A DNA stretch of 7,539 bases, taken from NCBI GenBank assembly GCA_023436075.1, contig JAEZKS010000218.1, positions 1 to 7,539 of the forward strand. Direction: 5' to 3'. The DNA comes from Methanobacteriota archaeon (GTDB lineage: Archaea; Halobacteriota; Methanocellia; Methanocellales; Methanocellaceae). A program made the translations under genes and the position numbers. Below the pieces are notes generated by a model. It had not been told where the DNA came from and did no database searches. It saw only the letters and a program-made list of their open reading frames with translations. Positions 1 to 4,739 of this stretch are shown piece by piece; within the stretch, counting starts at the first letter, position 1; each line of letters begins with the position of its first letter.

Positions 1-674
1 TTATTATAATGCCTGCCCCCCAGTTCACGCCGAATGTCTGATACGGGCGGCCAATTGCTTCGTTCAGTCTCGATTGCATGTAGCCCCGGTACAGTATCTC
101 TTCGACGGGACCGACGAACACGAAGTAGATGAAAAAGCTGTAAATCAGCGACGATCCTGGAAGTGTGATACCGCTCACTGATAGCAGAAGCATGGCCGGG
201 ACGAAGATGAGAATGCCAATGACACTCTTTTCGCCATGATAGGTTTTTATCCCTTTTATGCGAAAAATTTCTCAACAATATTATTATAACGAACAGCGCT
301 GCCAGTCCTATGATTAAATTCAGCAACGTAAGCGCAACGCCCTCTATGCGAGGTATAGGCAAGCATATGCCCATCAATAAAGCGGCGTTTACGGGGATGA
401 TACATAATGCGACGACCTTCATGTCGCTTCCGAGACTGCACAGAGAGATACCGTATCTGGAGACGTCCCGCCTGGTTATGGCCATTAACGCTACGATAAT
501 GGCTATATCAGCCGATAGCGCCATGGCGGTGTACGGGTTATACCCGAATATTGTAAACGGCCAGTAATTCATTAGCAGCGCTTCTATCGATATGCCTGCT
601 ATCAGGGTGAGAACGAAAACTAGTACGACCTCCAGCAAAGCATTCGACTGCCGCCCCATATCCTCACGACCCAT
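1..674 (-). pseudogene. CPBP-family intramembrane protease gene, apparent frameshift, cut by window edge
   Basis: Reading leftward from ATG 674-672, the first frame encodes a very hydrophobic N-terminal part of about 149 residues, with membrane segments near residues 13-35, 51-66, 87-105 and 113-134. That frame then becomes polar and His/Arg-rich near base 230. The next frame (skip one base) continues as a membrane protein with two more helices and the sequence VGPVEEILYRG. This is the EExxxR motif 1 of CPBP (CAAX protease / bacteriocin-processing) glutamic-type intramembrane proteases: E191, E192 and R196 if one A is removed from the A4 run at 228-231. Later family motifs (FxxxH, HxxxN) lie beyond the window. 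An alternative start is ATG 659, preceded by GAGG. Many ATA codons set the gene apart from the GC-rich DHH gene. Family members cleave proteins within the membrane; the substrate is unknown. The frameshift could be decay, a sequence error or, less likely, recoding. Confidence 0.7.
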
Positions 675-875
675 CAATTTTAATTTAAGCCAATGTTACC
701 TGATTGTCACTTAATTACCTGGGCATAAAAGCGTTATGTACTATCTTGCTTAGTGGTGGGATTCCTGGTCGTCAGCGATAGCGAGAATCCGCTGAGGCAA
801 AGGATGTCTTGCAGTGCCCGAAAAGGATATGCTTTTTTACCGCCTATTCTTCTATTTACGGCACGAGCGCCGATT
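675..875. other. Divergent intergenic region (CPBP / creatininase)
   Basis: This gap separates two divergent genes. On the minus strand the A/T-rich stretch at 675-690 lies directly before the CPBP start with no clear Shine-Dalgarno. On the plus strand, T-rich TATA-like elements occur at 722-731 (GCATAAAAGC) and 831-840 (GCTTTTTTAC). The second would place a transcript start near 861, about 28 nt before the creatininase start. A 6-bp inverted repeat, GGATTC at 759-764 and GAATCC at 785-790 with a 20-nt spacer, lies between them. No known riboswitch consensus was recognised, and the open frames here have no protein-like features. Confidence 0.4.
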
Positions 876-882
876 GAGGTGA
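876..882 (+). promoter_or_regulatory. Shine-Dalgarno for the creatininase-family gene
   Basis: GAGGTGA ends 6 nt before the GTG at 889, which is standard spacing. A TGA at 880-882, in frame with the gene, overlaps this site, so no start further upstream is possible. Together these fix GTG 889 as the start. Confidence 0.8.
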
Positions 883-888
883 ACAAAA

Positions 889-1752
889 GTGGGCAGGATT
901 TTCGAGTATTGTCGGCTGAACCTGACGGAAATCGAATCATTGGACCGAGAAAAGACCGTGTTTCTAATGGCAGTGAGTCCCATCGAGGTACACGGGCCCC
1001 ACTTGCCGCTGGGCACGGATGTCTACGTATCGGAAGAACTGTTGAAACGATACGTCGCCGCGCTGCAGCAGCGCCACCCGGAGATGGACTGCGTGGTGAT
1101 GCCTCCTCTATATGCCGGCGGCACGCCGCTGCCTGTGAAAGGCTCGATCGCAGTGCCGGTGAAGACGCTGGAACCGCTGTTGGCGGCTTTCGCAAAAGGC
1201 CTCGCCGAGCAGGGATTCAGATATCTGTTCATCGCTGACAACCACGGAGGCCCGGGACACCAGCTCGCCATCGAAGCGGCAGCGCGCAAGGCCTATAAGA
1301 AATACAGGCTTTACCTGATCGATCCCTTCAATTACGACTACCGTAAGATGGTCGAGTGCGACCCGGAATTCCTGAAAGGCACTGGCCTGACAAAGGGCAA
1401 CTGCGGCGACGATACGGACGCCCATGCGGGCACGAACGAGACGTCGCTGATGATAGTGACGGCTCCCGAAATGATCAGCCCCGCCTATATAGATGTGCCA
1501 GCATCGATGCCTCCAGAGAGACGGGGCGTGGCAAAGGTTATGACCGGCATGGCCGGCCTGTTCCGTACGATCGGCGTCCGTCGGTTCGGCAGCGATCTGG
1601 ATCATCTAGCGGGCACTCTGGCGTGGACCGGCGATAAGAACATGAAGCCGTACATGGGCGACCCGAAAAAGGCAAGCAAGGTAGCCGGTGAAGCAATGCT
1701 GCGCGAGAGTGAAAGCGGCGATGGCGCTGTTCGACAGGGCACTGGCAGGTGA
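889..1752 (+). CDS. Creatininase-family metal-dependent amidohydrolase
   Basis: The 287-residue reading frame begins at GTG with a good Shine-Dalgarno. Creatininase-family signatures are visible in order: SPIEVHGPHLPLGTD (residues 30-44; likely metal ligands E33, H35, D44), NHGGPGH (118-124; H119) in place of the more common NGHGGN, and DAHAGTNETS (177-186; E184). These match the two-metal site of the family, which includes creatinine amidohydrolase, the archaeal formylamide hydrolase ArfB and MftE-type enzymes. The protein is probably cytosolic and hydrolyses a C-N amide bond. The exact substrate cannot be told from sequence, and the altered H119 loop argues against assuming ArfB. The last 15-20 residues look wrong for the family: a better C-terminus is read in the +1 frame from about 1705 to a TGA at 1808-1810. 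It stands alone, diverging from the CPBP gene and converging on the flippase gene. Confidence 0.88.
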   Translation: MGRIFEYCRLNLTEIESLDREKTVFLMAVSPIEVHGPHLPLGTDVYVSEELLKRYVAALQQRHPEMDCVVMPPLYAGGTPLPVKGSIAVPVKTLEPLLAAFAKGLAEQGFRYLFIADNHGGPGHQLAIEAAARKAYKKYRLYLIDPFNYDYRKMVECDPEFLKGTGLTKGNCGDDTDAHAGTNETSLMIVTAPEMISPAYIDVPASMPPERRGVAKVMTGMAGLFRTIGVRRFGSDLDHLAGTLAWTGDKNMKPYMGDPKKASKVAGEAMLRESESGDGAVRQGTGR

Positions 1753-1791
1753 AACGGTATACATCGAGCCGCTGCTGTGGCAAATACGAGT

Positions 1792-1812
1792 GATCAGAAA
1801 GTTATTCTGATC
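1792..1812. terminator. Perfect 8-bp hairpin between convergent genes
   Basis: GATCAGAA (1792-1799), loop AGTTA, TTCTGATC (1805-1812). The palindrome lies 40 nt after the annotated creatininase stop and 45 nt from the flippase stop, so it could act on transcripts from either side. If the creatininase gene really ends at 1810, the hairpin covers its last codons. There is no long T-tract, so a role in 3'-end formation or stability is inference. Confidence 0.4.
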
Positions 1813-1833
1813 GATGGCCTGCCTGGAGTCTTT

Positions 1834-1845
1834 CGCACGCGCGCG
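1834..1845. repeat. Alternating CG/CA tract, copy 1
   Basis: CGCACGCGCGCG is a 12-bp strictly alternating pyrimidine-purine tract, flanked by TTT and AAGG, in the gap between the convergent creatininase and flippase genes. The same 12-mer recurs in the same orientation at 3216-3227 and 3745-3756. Such tracts readily adopt left-handed Z-DNA; a biological role here is inference. Confidence 0.6.
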
Positions 1846-1856
1846 AAGGCCGCCGG

Positions 1857-3089
1857 TTATTGCCACGTCTTTTTCGACATCATCATCACTCCTGCGATCG
1901 CCGATACGATCACGCAGGCGAGAAGCCATGCATAGCCTATGCCGATCAGGCCCATCTTCTGTAGTAACACGTATCCAAGGCCGAGTGCCAGGGCCGTGAC
2001 AGACAGCCTGATGAAATTCAGCATCACCAGGTTTTTACGGACCTGCATCACGGTAAAATAGACCTCGACGACCGCATAGAACAGGCTGGATATCGCGAGC
2101 AGCAGAAGCAGCTTGTAAGCTGCGGCCGAGTGTTCGGGGCTGAACAGGAGCAGCAGATCATCGCCGAAGAAAACGGTAACCAGCACCATCGGGACCAGGA
2201 TGGCAAGGGCGAACCGAAGCGACCTGGATGCCGTGGCCTTGAGCGGCCGCTCATGTGAGCCTTCGACGAACATCGACGCCACGATGGCGTCAGGCACCAG
2301 GAGGAGGAACGCGGCGATGGAATACGCGGCGAAATAATATGCCTGCTGCGTGGCTCCGATGACGTTTACGATCAGGACCGGGATAAGAGTATATGGCGCA
2401 GTATACAGGATCAAAGCCACATAGTTGCTAAGGGAGTACCTCATAGTTTTCCGGGCCTGGCCGAGGTCGATATGAAGATCACGCGTCACGCCCATTTTGT
2501 ACAGGAATAAAAACCCCGTGATCATCATGACGAGATAGGCAATGTCTGTCGCAAGAAAAATGCCAAGTATGCCAAGCGATCCCATGACGAAAAGCAAAGG
2601 TATCCTGAGGGACAGGACGGCATATTCCAGAAGGGCCAGATCCGCCCTTCTGATCGCCACGAGGGCAGTGCCCTGCATGTTACATACGGACGTGAGGAAA
2701 ATCAGAGTGATGAAGAGCAGAGAATATTGCCATTCTCTAATGAATAGCAGCGCCGGCGAGATATACGGCAGCCCTATCATGAACCCGGCGAGCACTATAG
2801 TCGTCGCCATTAACATTATCCCGATCAGGGCATTTAGAAACCCGCCCCTGTCCTTCGACTGCGGAAAAAACCTCGTAATGCTGTCGTCCATGCCAAGGCG
2901 GGAGATGGCGACCATCATCGCAGCGGCGGATATGGCCGCGGTTGACAGCCCGACCTGATCGGATGAGGCGACTTTGCCCGCAAGGAGCAGGAATGCATAG
3001 TTGAAAAGTGAGACGAGCCCGGTATTTAACATTATGAATATCGAATTGCGGTACAGGGGATCACGAAAAAAACTGGTCAGGCCTGGCAT
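1857..3089 (-). CDS. Polysaccharide flippase-like membrane protein (Wzx/MATE-like)
   Basis: The 410-residue protein is hydrophobic throughout, with about 12 predicted helices (near residues 16-38, 45-63, 84-105, 121-136, 155-172, 174-197, 221-243, 250-272, 291-310, 324-350, 361-385 and 389-405). Its layout is that of oligosaccharide flippases of the MOP superfamily. A first helix pair is followed by DDSITRFFPQSKDRGG (68-83), a loop resembling the RFFP-type loop of this family. By family analogy it would move lipid-linked oligosaccharides across the cytoplasmic membrane for surface glycan or S-layer glycosylation. It is at the short end of the usual range for the family (roughly 410-510). Start ATG 3089 lacks a strong Shine-Dalgarno. 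No glycosyltransferase gene is adjacent, so it is an orphan copy. The fold is fairly sure, the substrate unknown. Confidence 0.85.
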   Translation of the reverse strand: MPGLTSFFRDPLYRNSIFIMLNTGLVSLFNYAFLLLAGKVASSDQVGLSTAAISAAAMMVAISRLGMDDSITRFFPQSKDRGGFLNALIGIMLMATTIVLAGFMIGLPYISPALLFIREWQYSLLFITLIFLTSVCNMQGTALVAIRRADLALLEYAVLSLRIPLLFVMGSLGILGIFLATDIAYLVMMITGFLFLYKMGVTRDLHIDLGQARKTMRYSLSNYVALILYTAPYTLIPVLIVNVIGATQQAYYFAAYSIAAFLLLVPDAIVASMFVEGSHERPLKATASRSLRFALAILVPMVLVTVFFGDDLLLLFSPEHSAAAYKLLLLLAISSLFYAVVEVYFTVMQVRKNLVMLNFIRLSVTALALGLGYVLLQKMGLIGIGYAWLLACVIVSAIAGVMMMSKKTWQ

Positions 3090-3137
3090 TACGACACTGA
3101 ATAAAAATGGCCCCGGCTGATTGTAATACCTATCCGT

Positions 3138-3147
3138 GTATTTATCC
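3138..3147 (-). promoter_or_regulatory. Possible TATA box for the flippase gene
   Basis: On the minus strand GGATAAATAC lies about 50 bp ahead of the flippase ATG, which would give a leader of roughly 25-30 nt. It is a reasonable but not strong archaeal TATA match, and no clear BRE was seen. Confidence 0.35.
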
Positions 3148-3213
3148 GACTACGCAGGCATCTTCTTGCGCGGAAAGAGCAAACTTGAAAATCGCAGATG
3201 GCCATCCTTTTCC

Positions 3214-3227
3214 CGCGCACGCGCGCG
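3214..3227. repeat. Alternating CG/CA tract, copy 2
   Basis: CGCGCACGCGCGCG is 14 bp of strict pyrimidine-purine alternation. It is identical over all 14 bases to part of the tract at 3741-3756 and shares 12 bases with the one at 1834-1845, always in the same orientation. Its right end overlaps the GCGACC arm (3225-3230) of the structured segment that follows. Confidence 0.6.
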
Positions 3228-3298
3228 ACCGGACCGATGGGTCCTCATGTTTAGGCCTTCGGTCCTCGTGTTAAGGTCGCCCTGCGAAAACGCATGGG
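3225..3298. repeat. 21-bp direct repeat within nested inverted repeats
   Basis: Two 16-bp copies, GGTCCTCATGTTTAGG (3240-3255) and GGTCCTCGTGTTAAGG (3261-3276), match at 14 of 16 bases with a period of 21 bp, two helical turns. They are enclosed by GCGACC (3225-3230) and GGTCGC (3275-3280), and the left copy can also pair: GGACC, loop GATG, GGTCC (3231-3244). A further hairpin follows: CCCTGCG, AAAA, CGCA-T-GGG (3280-3298). This could be an operator pair or a folded small RNA; nothing in the sequence decides between them. Confidence 0.45.
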
Positions 3299-3330
3299 AC
3301 GGGATTGTAGATTAATGCTTTTATTGGCAG

Positions 3331-3363
3331 GTGTACAGGGGGAACTTTTGTACAAAAAGTTCC
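3331..3363. repeat. Hairpin repeat, copy 1
   Basis: The lead-in GTGTACAGGG is followed by a 9-bp perfect stem, GGAACTTTT (3341-3349), loop GTACA, AAAAGTTCC (3355-3363). The lead-in and left arm recur at 3396-3413 as GCGTACAGGGGAACCTTTT with small changes, so the two hairpins are related copies about 63 bp apart. Confidence 0.6.
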
Positions 3364-3395
3364 GCTGGCTTTGTGTAAAACTTAGTTAATAAACG

Positions 3396-3446
3396 CGTAC
3401 AGGGGAACCTTTTGGGAAAAGGTTCCCCTTGCACCCTTCCAAAACG
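3396..3446. repeat. Hairpin repeat, copy 2, perfect 12-bp stem
   Basis: After the shared lead-in, GGGGAACCTTTT (3402-3413), loop GGG and AAAAGGTTCCCC (3417-3428) form a perfect 12-bp stem. It is followed by TTGCACCCTTCCAAAACG. A similar trailer, GAGCCCTCAAAACTTTT, follows the third hairpin near the tRNA. Hairpins of this kind with a CCCTTCAAAAC-like trailer resemble dispersed palindromic repeats seen in many genomes; that comparison is from memory, not from a search. Confidence 0.6.
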
Positions 3447-3458
3447 ATCCTAAAAATC

Positions 3459-3473
3459 TGTGCCTTCGGCACA
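3459..3473. repeat. Small perfect hairpin
   Basis: TGTGCC (3459-3464), loop TTC, GGCACA (3468-3473). It lies between the second and third copies of the hairpin repeat. No function can be assigned. Confidence 0.4.
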
Positions 3474-3487
3474 TGTGTTTGGTGTCG

Positions 3488-3527
3488 AGGCTCAGGAGGC
3501 TTTTGAAAAAGCCCCCGGGAGCCCTCA
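3488..3527 (-). terminator. Hairpin repeat copy 3; possible end of the tRNA transcript
   Basis: On the plus strand GAGGCTC (3488-3494) can pair with GAGCCCTC (3520-3527, one bulged base), and within it GGAGGCTTTT pairs with AAAAGCCCCC with one mismatch. It starts about 10 nt beyond the 3' end of the minus-strand tRNA-Val, with T/A-rich sequence (AAAAGTTTT) between. This is a sensible place for tRNA transcript termination. Its trailer resembles that of the hairpin at 3402-3428. Confidence 0.4.
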
Positions 3528-3536
3528 AAACTTTTA

Positions 3537-3610
3537 TGGGCCCGAAGGGATTCGAACCCCTGACCTCCGCCGTGTGAAGGCGACGTCATAACCAACTAGA
3601 CCACAGGCCC
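3537..3610 (-). tRNA. tRNA-Val (anticodon CAC)
   Basis: The minus strand folds into a complete 74-nt cloverleaf. The acceptor stem GGGCCTG pairs with CGGGCCC with one G-U, and the discriminator is A at 3537. The D-arm has GTC/GAC and the GTTGGTTA loop. The anticodon stem TCGCC/GGCGG has one wobble pair and carries the loop TTCACAC, giving anticodon CAC, which reads GUG valine codons. The T-arm is AGGGG-TTCGAAT-CCCTT. There is no intron, and CCA is not encoded: TAAAAG follows the discriminator, so CCA must be added after transcription, as is common in archaea. It stands alone with its own TATA element at 3645-3655, and the 3' flank runs straight into the hairpin repeat cluster. Confidence 0.95.
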
Positions 3611-3644
3611 GACTATAATTGCAGCAATAGAGTGCCATTCATTT

Positions 3645-3655
3645 CTTATAAAATT
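3645..3655 (-). promoter_or_regulatory. TATA box for tRNA-Val
   Basis: The minus strand reads AATTTTATAAG, centred about 39 bp ahead of the mature tRNA 5' end. Initiation some 25 bp downstream would give a 5' leader of about a dozen nucleotides, for RNase P to remove. Confidence 0.55.
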
Positions 3656-3740
3656 AACGGTGCAGGAACTTGTCATAGACCATCGCTCGCGAAAGTCGCA
3701 GCCTCGCCGGCGGCTTCAACGGGAGAAATCACGGCCCGGT

Positions 3741-3756
3741 CACGCGCACGCGCGCG
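3741..3756. repeat. Alternating CG/CA tract, copy 3
   Basis: CACGCGCACGCGCGCG is the longest alternating pyrimidine-purine tract in the window (16 bp). It lies 33-48 nt beyond the stop of the minus-strand winged-helix gene, just past the hairpin at 3763-3777. It shares 14 bases with the tract at 3214-3227. Confidence 0.6.
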
Positions 3757-3762
3757 GGGCGC

Positions 3763-3777
3763 CTCCGGCTGCCGGAG
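3763..3777 (-). terminator. GC hairpin after the winged-helix gene
   Basis: CTCCGG (3763-3768), loop CTG, CCGGAG (3772-3777) form a perfect 6-bp GC-rich stem starting 11 nt beyond the stop codon on the minus strand. No T-tract follows; the alternating CG tract comes next. GCCTCCGGCTGCCGG (3761-3775) recurs with one change at 5202-5216. Confidence 0.4.
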
Positions 3778-3788
3778 CATTATCAGTT

Positions 3789-4070
3789 TCAGAGTGGTAT
3801 GCCCTTGTCCATCTGCAGCGTCTGGATGCCGAGGTTGGAAATATGCGCTTCGAGGTCTTTCACTTTTCCGTTCTCCATATGGCGCTTGTCGATGTCCAGC
3901 AGGTCCATCTGGTCCAGCGCTTCGCAAGCGTCAAGCACTTCCTGCAATGGCGCATCGATGTTGTCCGCAGCCTCGCTCGCCCTTACACCATCCAGGCGGT
4001 TGTGGTTCATCGATTCCCTGAAGTACATGAGCACTTCCTTCTGGCGTCCTGTTAAAGTCTCCGTAGCCAT
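3789..4070 (-). CDS. Small winged-helix-like protein
   Basis: The 93-residue protein begins MATETLTGRQKEVLMYFRES. The LTGRQKEVLxYFRE stretch resembles the first helix of winged helix-turn-helix domains of the LexA/MarR kind. RASEAADNIDAPLQEVLDACEALDQMDLLDI (residues 30-60) then has the spacing of a second helix, recognition helix and wing. The rest (61-93) is charged and may form a short dimerising helix. It is probably a cytosolic DNA-binding or partner-binding regulator; no specific family is recognised. The start is ATG 4070: no in-frame alternative lies upstream, GGAGGA directly abuts the ATG, and a strong TATA box lies about 30 bp upstream. It is likely transcribed alone, although the possible peptide gene at 4100-4273 ends within its promoter. 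It is acidic, which is less usual for a classic repressor. Confidence 0.8.
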   Translation of the reverse strand: MATETLTGRQKEVLMYFRESMNHNRLDGVRASEAADNIDAPLQEVLDACEALDQMDLLDIDKRHMENGKVKDLEAHISNLGIQTLQMDKGIPL

Positions 4071-4097
4071 TCCTCCATAACATACTCTGACGGCCGT

Positions 4098-4108
4098 GGT
4101 TATATACC
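4098..4108 (-). promoter_or_regulatory. TATA box of the winged-helix gene
   Basis: The minus strand reads GGTATATAACC, preceded by ACAA: a strong archaeal TATA element, centred about 32 bp before ATG 4070. Initiation about 25 bp downstream would leave a leader of less than 10 nt. Confidence 0.65.
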
Positions 4109-4273
4109 TTGTACGGTAAGCAGACGGATACTGCCCGGGCGTACATGGTTTTTATCGGATGCCCGGTCATGGCGCAGAGAAACGGTCGGATAACCGAACA
4201 TGCGCGCGAGCGGCCGCCCGCGGCCCCGAGTCAGATGCTCAACGGCTTCGAGGACAAGAAGCAGCTCATCCAT
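4100..4273 (-). CDS. Possible 57-residue protein, unrecognised
   Basis: A frame from ATG 4273 to TAA 4100-4102 encodes 57 residues starting MDELLLVLEAVEHLTRGRGR. The first 14 residues would form an amphipathic acidic helix; the rest is Arg-rich (PLARMFGYPTVSLRHDRAS, then KNHVRPGSIRLLTVQGI). It begins 20 nt after the stop of the membrane-protein gene on the same strand, so it could be co-transcribed, but no Shine-Dalgarno precedes it. Its stop codon lies inside the TATA box of the next gene. The tail could simply be non-coding DNA rich in CGG/GCG. No family is recognised. Confidence 0.25.
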   Translation of the reverse strand: MDELLLVLEAVEHLTRGRGRPLARMFGYPTVSLRHDRASDKNHVRPGSIRLLTVQGI

Positions 4274-4293
4274 GTCTGGTCAGCTTTGCCGGG

Positions 4294-4632
4294 TTACCCC
4301 CAGAATGTGAGCCCGAACCCGATGATCCCGCCCGCCATTAAGGAGACGGCCACCGCCGCAAGCCAGAAGTCGAGGGTCATGCCTTTGGCACGGCTCTCTG
4401 TCCAGAACATGCGTGCGATAAACGCGCCCCAGCCCAGCCCGAAGAATAGGCTGATCAGGTAACTTAACAGGGGAGAGTCGCCGAATTGCCAGAGGGTCGA
4501 GTAACAGGTGAGAATTATGATAAAAAATGCGATGCCGGCCACGGCGACCGATACTGTCAAAAAGAGCCCGATGGTGACGACAAGACGCGCAATAGTCCCA
4601 GAACCCGAAACGCCTTTTACCCCGTTAGCCAT
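4294..4632 (-). CDS. Small three-helix membrane protein, unknown function
   Basis: The 112-residue protein has a short polar N-terminus (MANGVKGVSGSG), a long first hydrophobic segment (about 16-44), a second at 52-74 and a third at 87-111 ending at the C-terminus. The helices are joined by short loops: YSTLWQFGDSP between the first two, and ARMFWTESRAKGMT between the second and third. Gly-rich faces in the second and third helices (FFGLGWGA, MAGGIIGFG) suggest close helix packing. No catalytic or transport motif is recognised. Start ATG 4632 is supported by a TATA element about 33 bp upstream and leaves only a very short leader, with AGGT ending one nucleotide before the ATG. Its neighbours give no clear functional link. 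Confidence 0.75.
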   Translation of the reverse strand: MANGVKGVSGSGTIARLVVTIGLFLTVSVAVAGIAFFIIILTCYSTLWQFGDSPLLSYLISLFFGLGWGAFIARMFWTESRAKGMTLDFWLAAVAVSLMAGGIIGFGLTFWG

Positions 4633-4660
4633 GACCTACCAAGAAATCAATTGGGGCCTA

Positions 4661-4670
4661 CATATAAAAA
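4661..4670 (-). promoter_or_regulatory. TATA box of the small membrane-protein gene
   Basis: The minus strand reads TTTTTATATG, centred about 33 bp before ATG 4632. The expected transcript start lies only some 8 nt before the start codon, so this would be a short-leader mRNA. Confidence 0.55.
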
Positions 4671-4739
4671 GATTGTCATAGTGGACTATGCCACGAAGAT
4701 GGCAGGCCGCGACTAAAGGGAAAGCGGGGTTTTGGCCCC

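Larger units (their letters stand above)
3090..3536. other. 447-bp gene-free region rich in repeats and hairpins
   Basis: No convincing reading frame spans this stretch between the flippase start and the tRNA 3' end. It contains, in order: the presumed flippase promoter, an alternating CG tract (3214-3227), a 21-bp-period direct repeat with nested inverted repeats (3225-3298), and four strong hairpins (3341-3363, 3402-3428, 3459-3473, 3488-3527). The last part runs directly into the 3' end of the minus-strand tRNA-Val. A non-coding RNA, terminators for the tRNA transcript or miniature repeat elements are all possible. Confidence 0.6.

Noticed and set aside
222..240. Programmed +1 frameshift as the first explanation for the CPBP gene
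   Set aside because: No recognisable slow codon, stop codon or stimulatory structure sits at the shift point; an inserted base or sequence error is simpler.
256..441. Minus-strand 61-residue frame inside the CPBP region
   Set aside because: It is basic and non-hydrophobic, whereas a neighbouring frame gives continuous membrane helices joined to the CPBP motif.
675..888. Known riboswitch ahead of the creatininase gene
   Set aside because: I could not match the sequence to TPP, FMN, cobalamin, SAM or fluoride consensus elements; only a 6-bp inverted repeat is visible.
753..1238. Plus-strand 161-residue frame overlapping the creatininase start, and its antisense partner at 734-1195
   Set aside because: Arg/Ala-rich composition and out-of-frame overlap with a recognised enzyme mark both as shadows.
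3225..3527. CRISPR array
   Set aside because: Repeats are few, imperfect and unevenly spaced, with no spacers of uniform length and no cas genes nearby.
3386..3595. Minus-strand 69-residue frame across the tRNA
   Set aside because: It covers most of the tRNA-Val and the hairpin repeats, so it is not a protein gene.
4109..4462. Plus-strand 117-residue frame opposite the small membrane protein
   Set aside because: It is polar with no motif, and lies antisense to a frame with three clear membrane helices and a TATA box.
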